Below, piece by piece: positions 1 through 7,041 of a DNA stretch of 20,444 nt; position 1 is the stretch's first letter, and every line of letters begins with the position of its first letter. The position numbers and the translations under genes were made by a program. Source of the stretch: Candidatus Subteraquimicrobium carltonvillense. Lineage in GTDB: Bacteria; Actinomycetota; Aquicultoria; Subteraquimicrobiales; Subteraquimicrobiaceae. Below the pieces are notes generated by a model, which worked only from the letters and a program-made list of their open reading frames with translations, was not told the DNA's origin and made no database searches. The DNA lies in NCBI GenBank assembly GCA_002339355.1, contig DDKQ01000066.1, forward strand, positions 1 to 20,444, given 5' to 3'.

Positions 1-99
1 AAATCCTAAAAAAATGTACTAATCGCAGACATTGGTAACACTCCAGTCAGGTATAATCGGTCAAAGAACACAAACCAATACCTAGAAAGGAGTGCTACC

Positions 100-458
100 A
101 TGTATCATTCTAACACTAAACTCACCTTTCATTCGAGAAAGAAGATGATCTTAGATTACAAATCAGGCAAACCAGTAAGTAGAATAGCTAAAGAACTGGG
201 TATCTCCAGAAAGTGCTTCTACTACTGGAGAGCTCGGTATGATCAATTTGGAGAATTAGGCCTTAAAAACAGATCAACCAGACCAAAGTCGTCACCAAAC
301 AAAACAGATTCTCAACTAGAACAAGAAATCCTTAAAGCTTAAGAAAGAGAAAAAAGATTGGTCCTCAAAGGATAGCTGTCAAGCTCAATTTAAGTCTTTT
401 AAATCCCAAGAGAAAAAGAAAGATTATCAGGCTCGGAGGGATGCCCCTAACAATATAA
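100..458 (+). pseudogene. IS481-like transposase N-terminal fragment, frameshifted and truncated
   Basis: The first 80 codons (100-342) encode the N-terminal helix-turn-helix part of an IS481-family-like transposase: a basic start, then RIAKELGISRKCFYYW as the recognition helix region, then a GLKNRSTRPKSSP linker. The frame ends at a TAA at 340-342. The family sequence continues in the -1 frame from about 339 (LRKRKKIGPQRIAVKLNLS), so the gene is frameshifted. That frame degenerates after about 400 and stops at 456-458. No DDE catalytic domain follows, and nadC lies just beyond, so this is a dead remnant. A good ribosome site (AAGGAG) sits 7 bases before the ATG, and a TATAAT is at 52-57. A TGT at 15-17 could be the left terminal repeat, but the right end is not visible. 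Family assignment is from motif recognition. Confidence 0.7.
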
Positions 459-504
459 GTATTACCAATGTGCGTAAACATTACAATTAGCATTTGGAAT
501 TTGC

Positions 505-1347
505 CTATCCTCTAATTTCGAGGGAGATGTCGAGGGAAGGAGCCGCTTGAGTGAGAACCCCGACGGAAATCCAATCCACCCCGGTTTTCGCCATCTTCAC
601 TACATTTTCAAGAGTCACGCCACCGGATGCTTCAACAAGAGCTCGTTTGTTTACGAGTTTTACCGCCTCGAGCATGGTATTGATATCCATGTTATCCAGC
701 ATGATCACATCGGCTCCAGCTTCTATAGCCTCCTTCACTTGCTCCAAAGTTTCCGCTTCCACCTCGATTTTTACCTCGTTGGAAAGATGTGAGCGAGCAG
801 TTTTTATCGCTTGGGCGATGCCACCCGCTGCTCGGATGTGGTTATCTTTGATTAAAACTCCATCATATAAACCGAGACGGTGATTGAAACCACCCCCGAC
901 TTGGACCGCATATTTCTCGAATGCCCTCAAACCGGGCAGGGTTTTGCGGGTGTCCATAATCTTCACCGGATAAGACTTTACCCTTTCAACAAATTTATGG
1001 GTTAAAGTGGCTATTCCCGATAGGTGCTGGAGGAAATTTAAGGCGGTGCGCTCCCCAGTCAAGATGCTTTGGGTAAAACCTTCAACCGTTGCTAAAACCT
1101 GCTCAGGTTGCACCTTTTCTCCATCATCTACCCGTGGATTGAAAATGATGGAATTGTCCAAGAGTGTGAACACTCTGGCTGCGATTTCCATCCCAGCGAT
1201 AATTCCAGAATCCTTACAAAGGATGATCCCCTTCGATCTTTGAGGTTCAGGGAATACCGCCTTGGTGGTTATATCTCCCACTTCACCGAGGTCTTCATCC
1301 AAAGCAACTTTTATGATCTTATCCACCAATTTAGGATCTAGGTACAC
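505..1347 (-). CDS. nadC: Nicotinate-nucleotide pyrophosphorylase (quinolinate phosphoribosyltransferase)
   Basis: NadC condenses quinolinate with PRPP, releasing CO2 and pyrophosphate, to give nicotinate mononucleotide. This is the third step of de novo NAD synthesis, in the cytoplasm. The 280 residues match the usual family length. Recognisable blocks are EDLGEVGDITT near the N-terminus, HLSGIATLTHKF, the substrate-binding stretch DTRKTLPGLRAFEKYAV followed by GGGFNHR and LIKDNH, then EVEAE, IMLDNM and EASGGV, and the C-terminal ISVGVLTQ. The start used here is a GTG with only a weak ribosome site, so the exact start is uncertain by a few codons. The gene lies downstream of nadA and nadB in the same direction but is separated from nadB by about 380 bases that contain an inverted-repeat element. 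It may therefore have its own promoter. Confidence 0.95.
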   Translation of the reverse strand: MYLDPKLVDKIIKVALDEDLGEVGDITTKAVFPEPQRSKGIILCKDSGIIAGMEIAARVFTLLDNSIIFNPRVDDGEKVQPEQVLATVEGFTQSILTGERTALNFLQHLSGIATLTHKFVERVKSYPVKIMDTRKTLPGLRAFEKYAVQVGGGFNHRLGLYDGVLIKDNHIRAAGGIAQAIKTARSHLSNEVKIEVEAETLEQVKEAIEAGADVIMLDNMDINTMLEAVKLVNKRALVEASGGVTLENVVKMAKTGVDWISVGVLTQAAPSLDISLEIRG

Positions 1348-1729
1348 TTTTCATACACTCATTTCAATTAAATGTAGTGGTCGAGCTCGCTCGACTTCAA
1401 GGATGATTTCTCGCCTGAAATTTTTCCTGAATCTGACCATTTTTACATTTAATATTAAGGTGAGTCGTAAATCTAACTCTTATAAAGGGCCACTTGCAGA
1501 GCAAGTGTGAGCGACGGCGTCGCCCCGACTCGTCGGGGAGCAGCTGCGGCAAATTGACTTGAGCGAAGCGGATGTCGATTTCGCACTGCAACAGTAAGAG
1601 CAGTCCCAAGCGAACCCGAAGCTCAAGGGCGTCCCTTTGTTTTATTCACAACCAAGAGTTATGACACCCACCTATATTTAAATATTTGTTGGTGTCAACT
1701 ACGTTTTAGCAAAGCAAGCTTTGCCGCTA
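1348..1729. other. 382-base nadB-nadC intergenic region with hairpins
   Basis: I see no convincing gene here. The minus-strand frame at 1397-1609 has no recognisable motifs and runs through inverted repeats. The stretch holds the inverted-repeat element at 1474-1661 and, next to it, a TGACACC/GGTGTCA inverted repeat (about 1661-1698) just downstream of nadB. Neither is followed by a U-run on the minus strand, so I do not call a terminator. Any nadC promoter would lie at 1348-1470, which is AT-richer, but I cannot pick one with confidence. Confidence 0.6.
1474..1661. repeat. MITE-like inverted-repeat element with nested hairpins
   Basis: The ends form an imperfect inverted repeat: TAACTCTT (1474-1481) with AAGAGTTA (1654-1661), and AAAGGG (1484-1489) with CCCTTT (1633-1638). 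Inside are a CACTTGC-AGA-GCAAGTG hairpin and a perfect CCCCGA-CTCG-TCGGGG hairpin followed by AGCAGCT. The second block recurs, with a different loop, in the element at 15498-15685. Relatedness of the two elements is inferred from that shared core. Confidence 0.5.
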
Positions 1730-3337
1730 CTATCTGGGGTGGCAGTGGTTGATTTTTAAAATGATGTGCTTCTTCCAACCTGCATCATCTTTCTGAGGAA
1801 AGTCCTCCCTGAAGTGTACTCCTCGACTCTCCTCGCGCATTAAAGCGGATCTGCAAATGAGCTCAGCGACCATGATCATATTTTGTAGCTCAAATCCTTC
1901 CACCAAAGAAAATTCCATATTCAAAATATCCTTGAGAGAATCCATGACCTTGAGGGCTCTCTTCAAGCTGACCACGGAGCGAGTAACACCCGCATCTTCC
2001 ATCATTGTCTTCTGAATCAAGTTTCGGCATTCCTCAATCTTCACATCCTTAGGTCTCCGAGGATATGTGTAAGTCATCCTTATCCCGAGTAAATCTTCTT
2101 GAGAAATCTCGTTTGCCTTTTCCTCCAGGATATCCATGATCCTCTTGCTGAAAACGAGCCCTTCCAAAAGGGAATTGCTGGCCAACCTGTTTGCCCCATG
2201 AACGCCATTGGCGGCAACCTCTCCACTGGCATAAAGACCTGAAAGGCTCGTCCTTCCATAGATGTCCGTTTTAACACCCCCGATCATGAAATGAGCGGCT
2301 GGAGAAACGGGGATGAGATCTGTGGACAAATCATATCCGCTCTCCTGGCATCTCTTCCAAATGGTGGGGAATCTCTCCTTAAGTTTCAAAAGGGGGATGT
2401 GAGTGGCATCTAAATAGACGCGATCGGTTTTGCAATCGTGCATCACCTTGACCATCTCCCGAACGACGACATTCCGCGGAGCGAGCTCGGCTTCGGGATG
2501 GACTTGTGCCATGAATCGATTCCCCTTGCAATCCCTGAGGTAAGCTCCCTCTCCCCTCAGAGCCTCCGTGATTAAAAAGCGAGGATTTTGTGCCTCATCC
2601 AAGGCGGTGGGATGGAATTGGACGAACTCCATGTCCATCATCTCCGCGCCCGCCCGATAGGCCATGGCCACGCCATCACCGGTCGAGATCGGCGGATTTG
2701 TGGTGACGCTATAAATCTGCCCGGCTCCACCCGTAGCCAGGATAACCGCCTTGGCAAGGCAGATTGAAAATCTTCCAAGGGAGGGTTCAAAAATGATGGC
2801 ACCAATGCATCTTCCATCAAAGTCCAAAAGATCAACGACGAAAACATGCTCCTTAATTTGCAAACCCGAACATAGCTTCGCCACCCTCACCAAAGTGCTT
2901 TCAATGGCACTTCCCGTGGCATCTCCGGCATGCAAAATTCGGGGCAGCGAATGCCCCCCTTCCCTCGTGAGCCTCATCTCCTCCCCAAGGCGGTCGAATT
3001 CGGCTCCCAAATGAATGAGATCGGTTATTCGCCCGGGTCCTTCAGTTACCAGAATCTTCACCGCTTGAGGATCGCAGAGACCATCTCCAGCCAAGATGGT
3101 GTCCTCGAAGTGGAGTTGAGGCGAATCGTGCTCACCCACAGCTGTTGCCACTCCGCCCTGCGCGTACCAGGTGGTTGACTCCTTGACCTCGCTCTTGGTT
3201 AAGAGAAGCGTCCTGTATTTCCCACAAGCTTGAAGAGCGGCGGTGAGCCCAGCGATTCCACTGCCAATAACCAGAAGATCACAAATGGATTTCTCCAATT
3301 TGTCGGAATCAAAATTTACAAGATATCTCGGTGTCAT
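1730..3337 (-). CDS. nadB: L-aspartate oxidase
   Basis: NadB is an FAD enzyme that oxidises L-aspartate to iminoaspartate, the substrate of NadA. The 535 residues fit the family. The N-terminal Rossmann motif is VIGSGIAGLTAAL. It is followed by the substrate-site block STTWYAQGGVATA, HAGDATG, the FHPTAL and RGEGAYLRD blocks of the succinate dehydrogenase/fumarate reductase flavoprotein superfamily, and the C-terminal FAD loop SGLYASGEVAANGVHGANR. The C-terminal helical domain is complete. The ATG follows a GGGG ribosome site and starts 22 bases after the nadA stop, so the two are very likely co-transcribed. In anaerobes fumarate or quinones can replace oxygen as electron acceptor; the sequence does not show which is used here. 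Confidence 0.96.
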   Translation of the reverse strand: MTPRYLVNFDSDKLEKSICDLLVIGSGIAGLTAALQACGKYRTLLLTKSEVKESTTWYAQGGVATAVGEHDSPQLHFEDTILAGDGLCDPQAVKILVTEGPGRITDLIHLGAEFDRLGEEMRLTREGGHSLPRILHAGDATGSAIESTLVRVAKLCSGLQIKEHVFVVDLLDFDGRCIGAIIFEPSLGRFSICLAKAVILATGGAGQIYSVTTNPPISTGDGVAMAYRAGAEMMDMEFVQFHPTALDEAQNPRFLITEALRGEGAYLRDCKGNRFMAQVHPEAELAPRNVVVREMVKVMHDCKTDRVYLDATHIPLLKLKERFPTIWKRCQESGYDLSTDLIPVSPAAHFMIGGVKTDIYGRTSLSGLYASGEVAANGVHGANRLASNSLLEGLVFSKRIMDILEEKANEISQEDLLGIRMTYTYPRRPKDVKIEECRNLIQKTMMEDAGVTRSVVSLKRALKVMDSLKDILNMEFSLVEGFELQNMIMVAELICRSALMREESRGVHFREDFPQKDDAGWKKHIILKINHCHPR

Positions 3338-3359
3338 CTTAACCCCATCGACTGCTCTT

Positions 3360-4259
3360 TTAGCCTATTTCAATCATCCTATTCACTGCTCTTTCGGCTC
3401 GAACCCGAATCTCTTCGGGCACGGTGATCCTAGTTTCGAGCGATTCCAAGCCATGTAAAACCTTTTCTAAAGTTGTGAGTTTCATATCGGGACAGATGGC
3501 TTCCTGGGGAACATAGAATTTTTTCTCCGGATTCTCCTTGGATAACCGATAAACCATGCCCGCTTCGGTGCCAACGATTATCTCTTTTGCCTCGACATTT
3601 CTCGCGTATCTGATCATTCCCGATGTGCCGTAAATGCCGTCCGCGAAGGCTAAAACTTCGGGGCGACACTCCGGATGAGCCATGAATTTCGCCCCCAGAT
3701 GTCCTCCCTTTAGCTCAAGTATCTGCTCCGCAGTGATATTATCGTGGATGGGACAACAGCCATCCCAGAGAATGATCTCCTTCCCACTTTTCGAAGCCAC
3801 ATATTTTCCAAGGTTCTTATCGGGAACGAAGATTATTTGCGAATCTCCAAGGGATTCGACAACCTGCACAGCATTGGCAGACGTGCAACAAACATCACTC
3901 TCCGCTTTAACCGCCGCTGAGGAATTAACGTAACAAACCACTGCGGCTTTAGGATACTCCCTTCTCTTGCTCCTCAATGCCTCTGGAGTTATAGCATCGG
4001 CGAGAGGACAGCCCGCATTTGCATCTGGAAGCAGCACCGTCTTGTCTGGACTGAGGATATAAGCGGTCTCAGCCATGAAGTGAACACCACAAAAGACAAT
4101 CACATCGGCATCAGTCTGTGCAGCTTGGCGGGAAAGACCGAGGGAATCGCCGACAAAATCGGCGATATCTTGAATCTCCCCCACCTGGTAATTGTGGGCG
4201 AGAATGACCGCGTTTCTTTCCCTCTTTAATTCGAATATCCTCTCGATCAACTCTCTCAT
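3360..4259 (-). CDS. nadA: Quinolinate synthase (4Fe-4S)
   Basis: NadA condenses iminoaspartate with dihydroxyacetone phosphate to quinolinate, using an oxygen-labile [4Fe-4S] cluster. I use the ATG at 4257-4259 (MRELIERIF), because AGGAAGG sits 7 bases upstream. The longer frame to 4292 would start inside a palindromic repeat. This gives 299 residues, normal for the compact form of the family. The three cluster cysteines are C84 (DANAGCPLAD), C169 (WDGCCPIHD) and C256 (EAICPDMK). Other conserved stretches are LAHNYQVGEIQDIADFVGDS near the start and YVNSSAAVKAESDVCCTS. It is the first gene of nadA-nadB. Two palindromic hairpins lie in its upstream region. Confidence 0.96.
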   Translation of the reverse strand: MRELIERIFELKRERNAVILAHNYQVGEIQDIADFVGDSLGLSRQAAQTDADVIVFCGVHFMAETAYILSPDKTVLLPDANAGCPLADAITPEALRSKRREYPKAAVVCYVNSSAAVKAESDVCCTSANAVQVVESLGDSQIIFVPDKNLGKYVASKSGKEIILWDGCCPIHDNITAEQILELKGGHLGAKFMAHPECRPEVLAFADGIYGTSGMIRYARNVEAKEIIVGTEAGMVYRLSKENPEKKFYVPQEAICPDMKLTTLEKVLHGLESLETRITVPEEIRVRAERAVNRMIEIG

Positions 4260-4291
4260 TAAATTCCTTCCTGAATATAATTCGCTGTACA

Positions 4292-4338
4292 AACAGGTCT
4301 TTAGACCTGTTATCCAACTAACAGACTAAAGGTCTGTT
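4292..4338. repeat. Pair of palindromic hairpins (AACAGGTC family)
   Basis: AACAGGTC-TTTA-GACCTGTT (4292-4311) is followed by AACAGAC-TAAAG-GTCTGTT (4320-4338). The same pair, in the same order, occurs at 20101-20143, and the second half alone at 10499-10518. Its position is between folK and nadA. No U-run follows on either strand, so this looks like a dispersed repeat rather than a classical terminator. Confidence 0.85.
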
Positions 4339-4417
4339 TCTACTTTTAAAGATATCTCTCGGAAATTTTGAAGATCCTTTCAAAAAGGAGAGTGGATTAG
4401 GAAAATAATATCACCAG

Positions 4418-4909
4418 TTATTCTAAATTTCCAATCCTTATCGCATTAAAAGGGGTGGATAAAGAATCGAGGCAACTGCTCACGGGTAGTCCCGATGGAA
4501 ATTTGGCATCCGGTGCGATCTCTAAAAGGGGCATGAGCATGAATGCACGCTGACACATTAGAGGATGTGGGATAACGAGTTCTTTCCCCTTGATCTCCTG
4601 AGAGCCATAAAGGAGGATATCGATATCTATCGTCCGAGGACCCCACTTAATCTTCCGTTTCCTCTTCAGAAATTCCTCCACAAACTGGCATGCCCGTAAG
4701 AGTTCCATCGGGGAGAGGGTGGTCTCGACCTCAATGGCAATATTATAGAACTTCCGCTGAGATACATACCCCTCCGGTTCAGCTTCATAAATTCCGGAGA
4801 TATTCCGAATTTCTATATCTTTGTGATTTTTGAGGATCTTAATGGCGGCTCTGAGGTACGCCCTTCGATCACCAATATTTGATCCCAAACTTAGGTACGC
4901 CTTCGGCAT
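4418..4909 (-). CDS. folK: 2-amino-4-hydroxy-6-hydroxymethyldihydropteridine pyrophosphokinase
   Basis: FolK transfers pyrophosphate from ATP to 6-hydroxymethyl-7,8-dihydropterin, making the substrate of FolP. The 163 residues match the family. The N-terminal YLSLGSNIGDR motif is followed by the pterin-binding YEAEPEG and QRKFYN segments, the signature GPRTIDIDILLYG with Mg-binding D95 and D97, and the C-terminal PHPLMCQRAFMLMPLLEIAPD. The ATG overlaps the end of folP by 19 bases with the ribosome site inside folP, indicating translational coupling. No folB (dihydroneopterin aldolase) lies between folP and folK, where it commonly sits. Confidence 0.96.
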   Translation of the reverse strand: MPKAYLSLGSNIGDRRAYLRAAIKILKNHKDIEIRNISGIYEAEPEGYVSQRKFYNIAIEVETTLSPMELLRACQFVEEFLKRKRKIKWGPRTIDIDILLYGSQEIKGKELVIPHPLMCQRAFMLMPLLEIAPDAKFPSGLPVSSCLDSLSTPFNAIRIGNLE

Positions 4910-6120
4910 AAGACCACTTCACTTTTTATCATGGCATCGGTCATCCTGACCACCCTGACCATATCTTTCACATCGTGAACCCGCACGATATTTGCCCCTT
5001 GAGCAATTGCATAAGCGACTGTGGCTGCAGTGCCTTCCAACCTTTCTTCCACGGGCAAATCCAACGTAAAACCGATGAAGGATTTGCGAGAGGTACCAAT
5101 TAAAATGGGATAACCAAGGCTTTTAAGCTCAGGTAATCTACGCATGATCTCCAAATTGTGCTCCCGGGTTTTTCCAAATCCTATTCCGGGATCTACAATG
5201 ATATTCTCCTTTGGAATCCCGGCTTCTATGGCAATTTGTGCTCTTTCTCTCAAGAAGGAGATTATCTCACCCATCACGCACTTATACTGTGGATTTATCT
5301 GCATATCTCGCGGTGTGCCCCGCATATGCATGATCACGACGGGGGTACCTCTCTCAGCCACCAATTTGACCATAGCTTCATCGGCTCGAAGTCCACTGAT
5401 GTCGTTCACAATGGAAGCCCCCGCATCTAAAGCTTCCCGAGCGACCTCGGATTTATGGGTATCTATGGATATGAGTTTATCTATTTGAGAGGCAAGCAAC
5501 TCGATCACGGGGATGACCCTTTCAAGCTCTTGATCCAAACTCACCGGCTCCGCACCAGGACGGGTAGATTCCCCGCCCACATCGATGATATCCGCTCCCT
5601 CCTCGACCATTCTTAAGCCATGTTCAACCGCCTTATCCAACCGGCAAAATTTGCCTCCATCCGAAAAGGAATCCGGTGTAACGTTCAATACACCCATAAT
5701 GTAGGTGCGTTGCGAAAGGTCAAGGACATATCCACCGGCTTTTAAGGTATGGTGTGACGATCGAAAATTTAGGAGGATTTCTTCGATTTCAGAAGCAATT
5801 TTTGAAAGCTCAAAGGGTTGCTCGGTGAGCTTTTTGCAGACTTCCTTAAACTGCTTCAATGTCCCCATGAGGATGATATCACTTTTCTCCGCTTTGAGAT
5901 CATACACACCTCGGGAGATGGCGGCATCTCCACCTCGGGAAAGCATCTCCTGTTTGATGATGTTGGCCGCTCTTACATCTATGCCCTCGAGCTTCACCAG
6001 TTGGTGAATAGCCTTTGGGCTCATGATCTCAATGCCCTTGGGATCGACGCCAATCTTCTTGAACTCCCTTATTATGTCATTGATATTCTTAACTTCGAGT
6101 ACTCTCGCATTCGTTGACAT
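4891..6120 (-). CDS. folP: Dihydropteroate synthase, long form with N-terminal extension
   Basis: FolP joins dihydropterin pyrophosphate with p-aminobenzoate to give dihydropteroate. The catalytic TIM barrel occupies about residues 126-400: MGVLNVTPDSFSDGG (loop 1, 142-156), DVGGESTRPGA (loop 2), SIDTHKSEVA, VNDISGL, VIMHMRGTP, VDPGIGFGK, IGTSRKSFIG, and the C-terminal RVHDVKDM. The protein is 409 residues, against about 270-280 for the common form. The extra ~125 N-terminal residues include EIMSPKAIHQLVKLEG, IIKQEMLSRGGDAAI and MGTLKQFKEVCKKL. They have no pterin-site motifs and look like the extension of long DHPS forms in anaerobic Gram-positives (from memory). Only a weak GAGAG precedes the ATG. 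It overlaps folK and lies about 180 bases after folE. Confidence 0.94.
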   Translation of the reverse strand: MSTNARVLEVKNINDIIREFKKIGVDPKGIEIMSPKAIHQLVKLEGIDVRAANIIKQEMLSRGGDAAISRGVYDLKAEKSDIILMGTLKQFKEVCKKLTEQPFELSKIASEIEEILLNFRSSHHTLKAGGYVLDLSQRTYIMGVLNVTPDSFSDGGKFCRLDKAVEHGLRMVEEGADIIDVGGESTRPGAEPVSLDQELERVIPVIELLASQIDKLISIDTHKSEVAREALDAGASIVNDISGLRADEAMVKLVAERGTPVVIMHMRGTPRDMQINPQYKCVMGEIISFLRERAQIAIEAGIPKENIIVDPGIGFGKTREHNLEIMRRLPELKSLGYPILIGTSRKSFIGFTLDLPVEERLEGTAATVAYAIAQGANIVRVHDVKDMVRVVRMTDAMIKSEVVLCRRRT

Positions 6121-6137
6121 ACTCTCAAACCCTTATC

Positions 6138-6230
6138 GATGAGCGATGTTCAACTAGCGACTAGCGGTTTTTGAAAGATATTTTCCCGCTCATCGCTGAT
6201 CGCTAATCGGAGTCCATTTCACCTACTTCT
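6138..6230. repeat. Short inverted repeats between folE and folP
   Basis: GATGAGCG (6138-6145) is matched by CGCTCATC (6187-6194), with several TAGCGA/GCTGATCGC-like words nearby. A separate CACCTAC/GTAGGTG hairpin lies downstream at about 6220-6243. No gene fits here. The words resemble simple dispersed intergenic repeats. No terminator is evident on the minus strand, so folE and folP may still be co-transcribed. Confidence 0.45.
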
Positions 6231-6297
6231 CACCGCGTAGGTGATAAGTGGTAATTGTCGAGCATTTTTGATCCTCCAGACTTCTCCCTAGCTTCAT

Positions 6298-6858
6298 TTA
6301 GCTTTTAATAAGGGATAGTGCTTCGGCGCGGGAAGCTTCATTGGTGCGGAAAGTGCCTCGCACAGCTGAAGTGACGGTCAGGGAACCGGGCTTACAAACC
6401 CCCCTCATGCTCATGCAGAGATGCTCCGCTTCTACAACTACGAGAACACCTAAAGGATTCAAGGCCGAGACCAAGGCATCGGCGATGGAAGTCGTGAGGC
6501 GCTCTTGGAGCTGGGGTCTTTTGGCTAATACCTCTACGACCCTGGCAAGCTTACTGATTCCAGTGATCCTCCTGCTCCCCCCGGGTATGTAAGCGACATG
6601 TGCTTTGCCCACGAAGGGTATGAGGTGATGTTCGCAGACTGAATAAAGGGGGATGTCCTTAACTAGGACTATTTCATCGTGATTCTCGGCAAGAGTTATT
6701 TGAATGACTCCCTTTGGATCCTGGGTCAAACCAGCGAATATCTCTTCATACATACTAGCTACTCTAGCTGGAGTATCCTTAAGCCCTGGTCTATTTAGAT
6801 CCTCGCCAATTCCCTCTAAAATTAAGCGAACTCCCTGCTCAATCTTTTTTCTATCCAT
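6298..6858 (-). CDS. folE: GTP cyclohydrolase I
   Basis: FolE converts GTP to 7,8-dihydroneopterin triphosphate, the first step of folate synthesis. The 186 residues are typical of the family. Zn-binding C75 and H78 lie in SVCEHHLIPF and C148 in EHLCMSMRG. Other signature blocks are LKDTPARVA, GKAHVAYIP, GISKLARVV, and RPQLQERLT. The ATG has AGGAG six bases upstream. A strong terminator separates it from ftsH, so folE probably begins its own transcript with folP and folK downstream. Confidence 0.97.
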   Translation of the reverse strand: MDRKKIEQGVRLILEGIGEDLNRPGLKDTPARVASMYEEIFAGLTQDPKGVIQITLAENHDEIVLVKDIPLYSVCEHHLIPFVGKAHVAYIPGGSRRITGISKLARVVEVLAKRPQLQERLTTSIADALVSALNPLGVLVVVEAEHLCMSMRGVCKPGSLTVTSAVRGTFRTNEASRAEALSLIKS

Positions 6859-6986
6859 TTGAAACTCCTGGTATAATGATTACACAGATTTTATTACATC
6901 CTGATATTTATAGGATGTCTATTCAACGCCTTTGATTCGCTCGGTCACCCGTATGGGCGACTTTCGACATTTAGCTCTTTTTTCCT

Positions 6987-7028
6987 CTAAAAAATAAAAA
7001 CCACCTCACCTGCTTGGAGGTGAGGTGG
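6987..7028 (-). terminator. Rho-independent terminator after ftsH
   Basis: On the minus strand CCACCTCACCT pairs with AGGTGAGGTGG (11 bp, 6-base loop) and is followed by a T-rich tract with TTTTT and TTTTTT. It lies 14 bases past the ftsH stop. Confidence 0.93.
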
Positions 7029-7041
7029 CGAAAAGCACCCA

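Noticed and set aside
100..458. Programmed -1 frameshift in the transposase, as in two-frame IS3-type elements
   Set aside because: No good slippery heptamer is present at the junction (CTTAAAGCTTAAG), IS481-type transposases use a single frame, and the second frame decays within about 40 codons. A plain frameshift mutation is simpler.
1397..1609. 70-residue minus-strand frame between nadB and nadC
   Set aside because: It runs through the hairpins of an inverted-repeat element and has no motif or ribosome site.
4292..4338. Hairpin pair as the folP-folK terminator
   Set aside because: There is no U-run on the minus strand, and the same pair occurs at 20.1 kb without a gene ending there.
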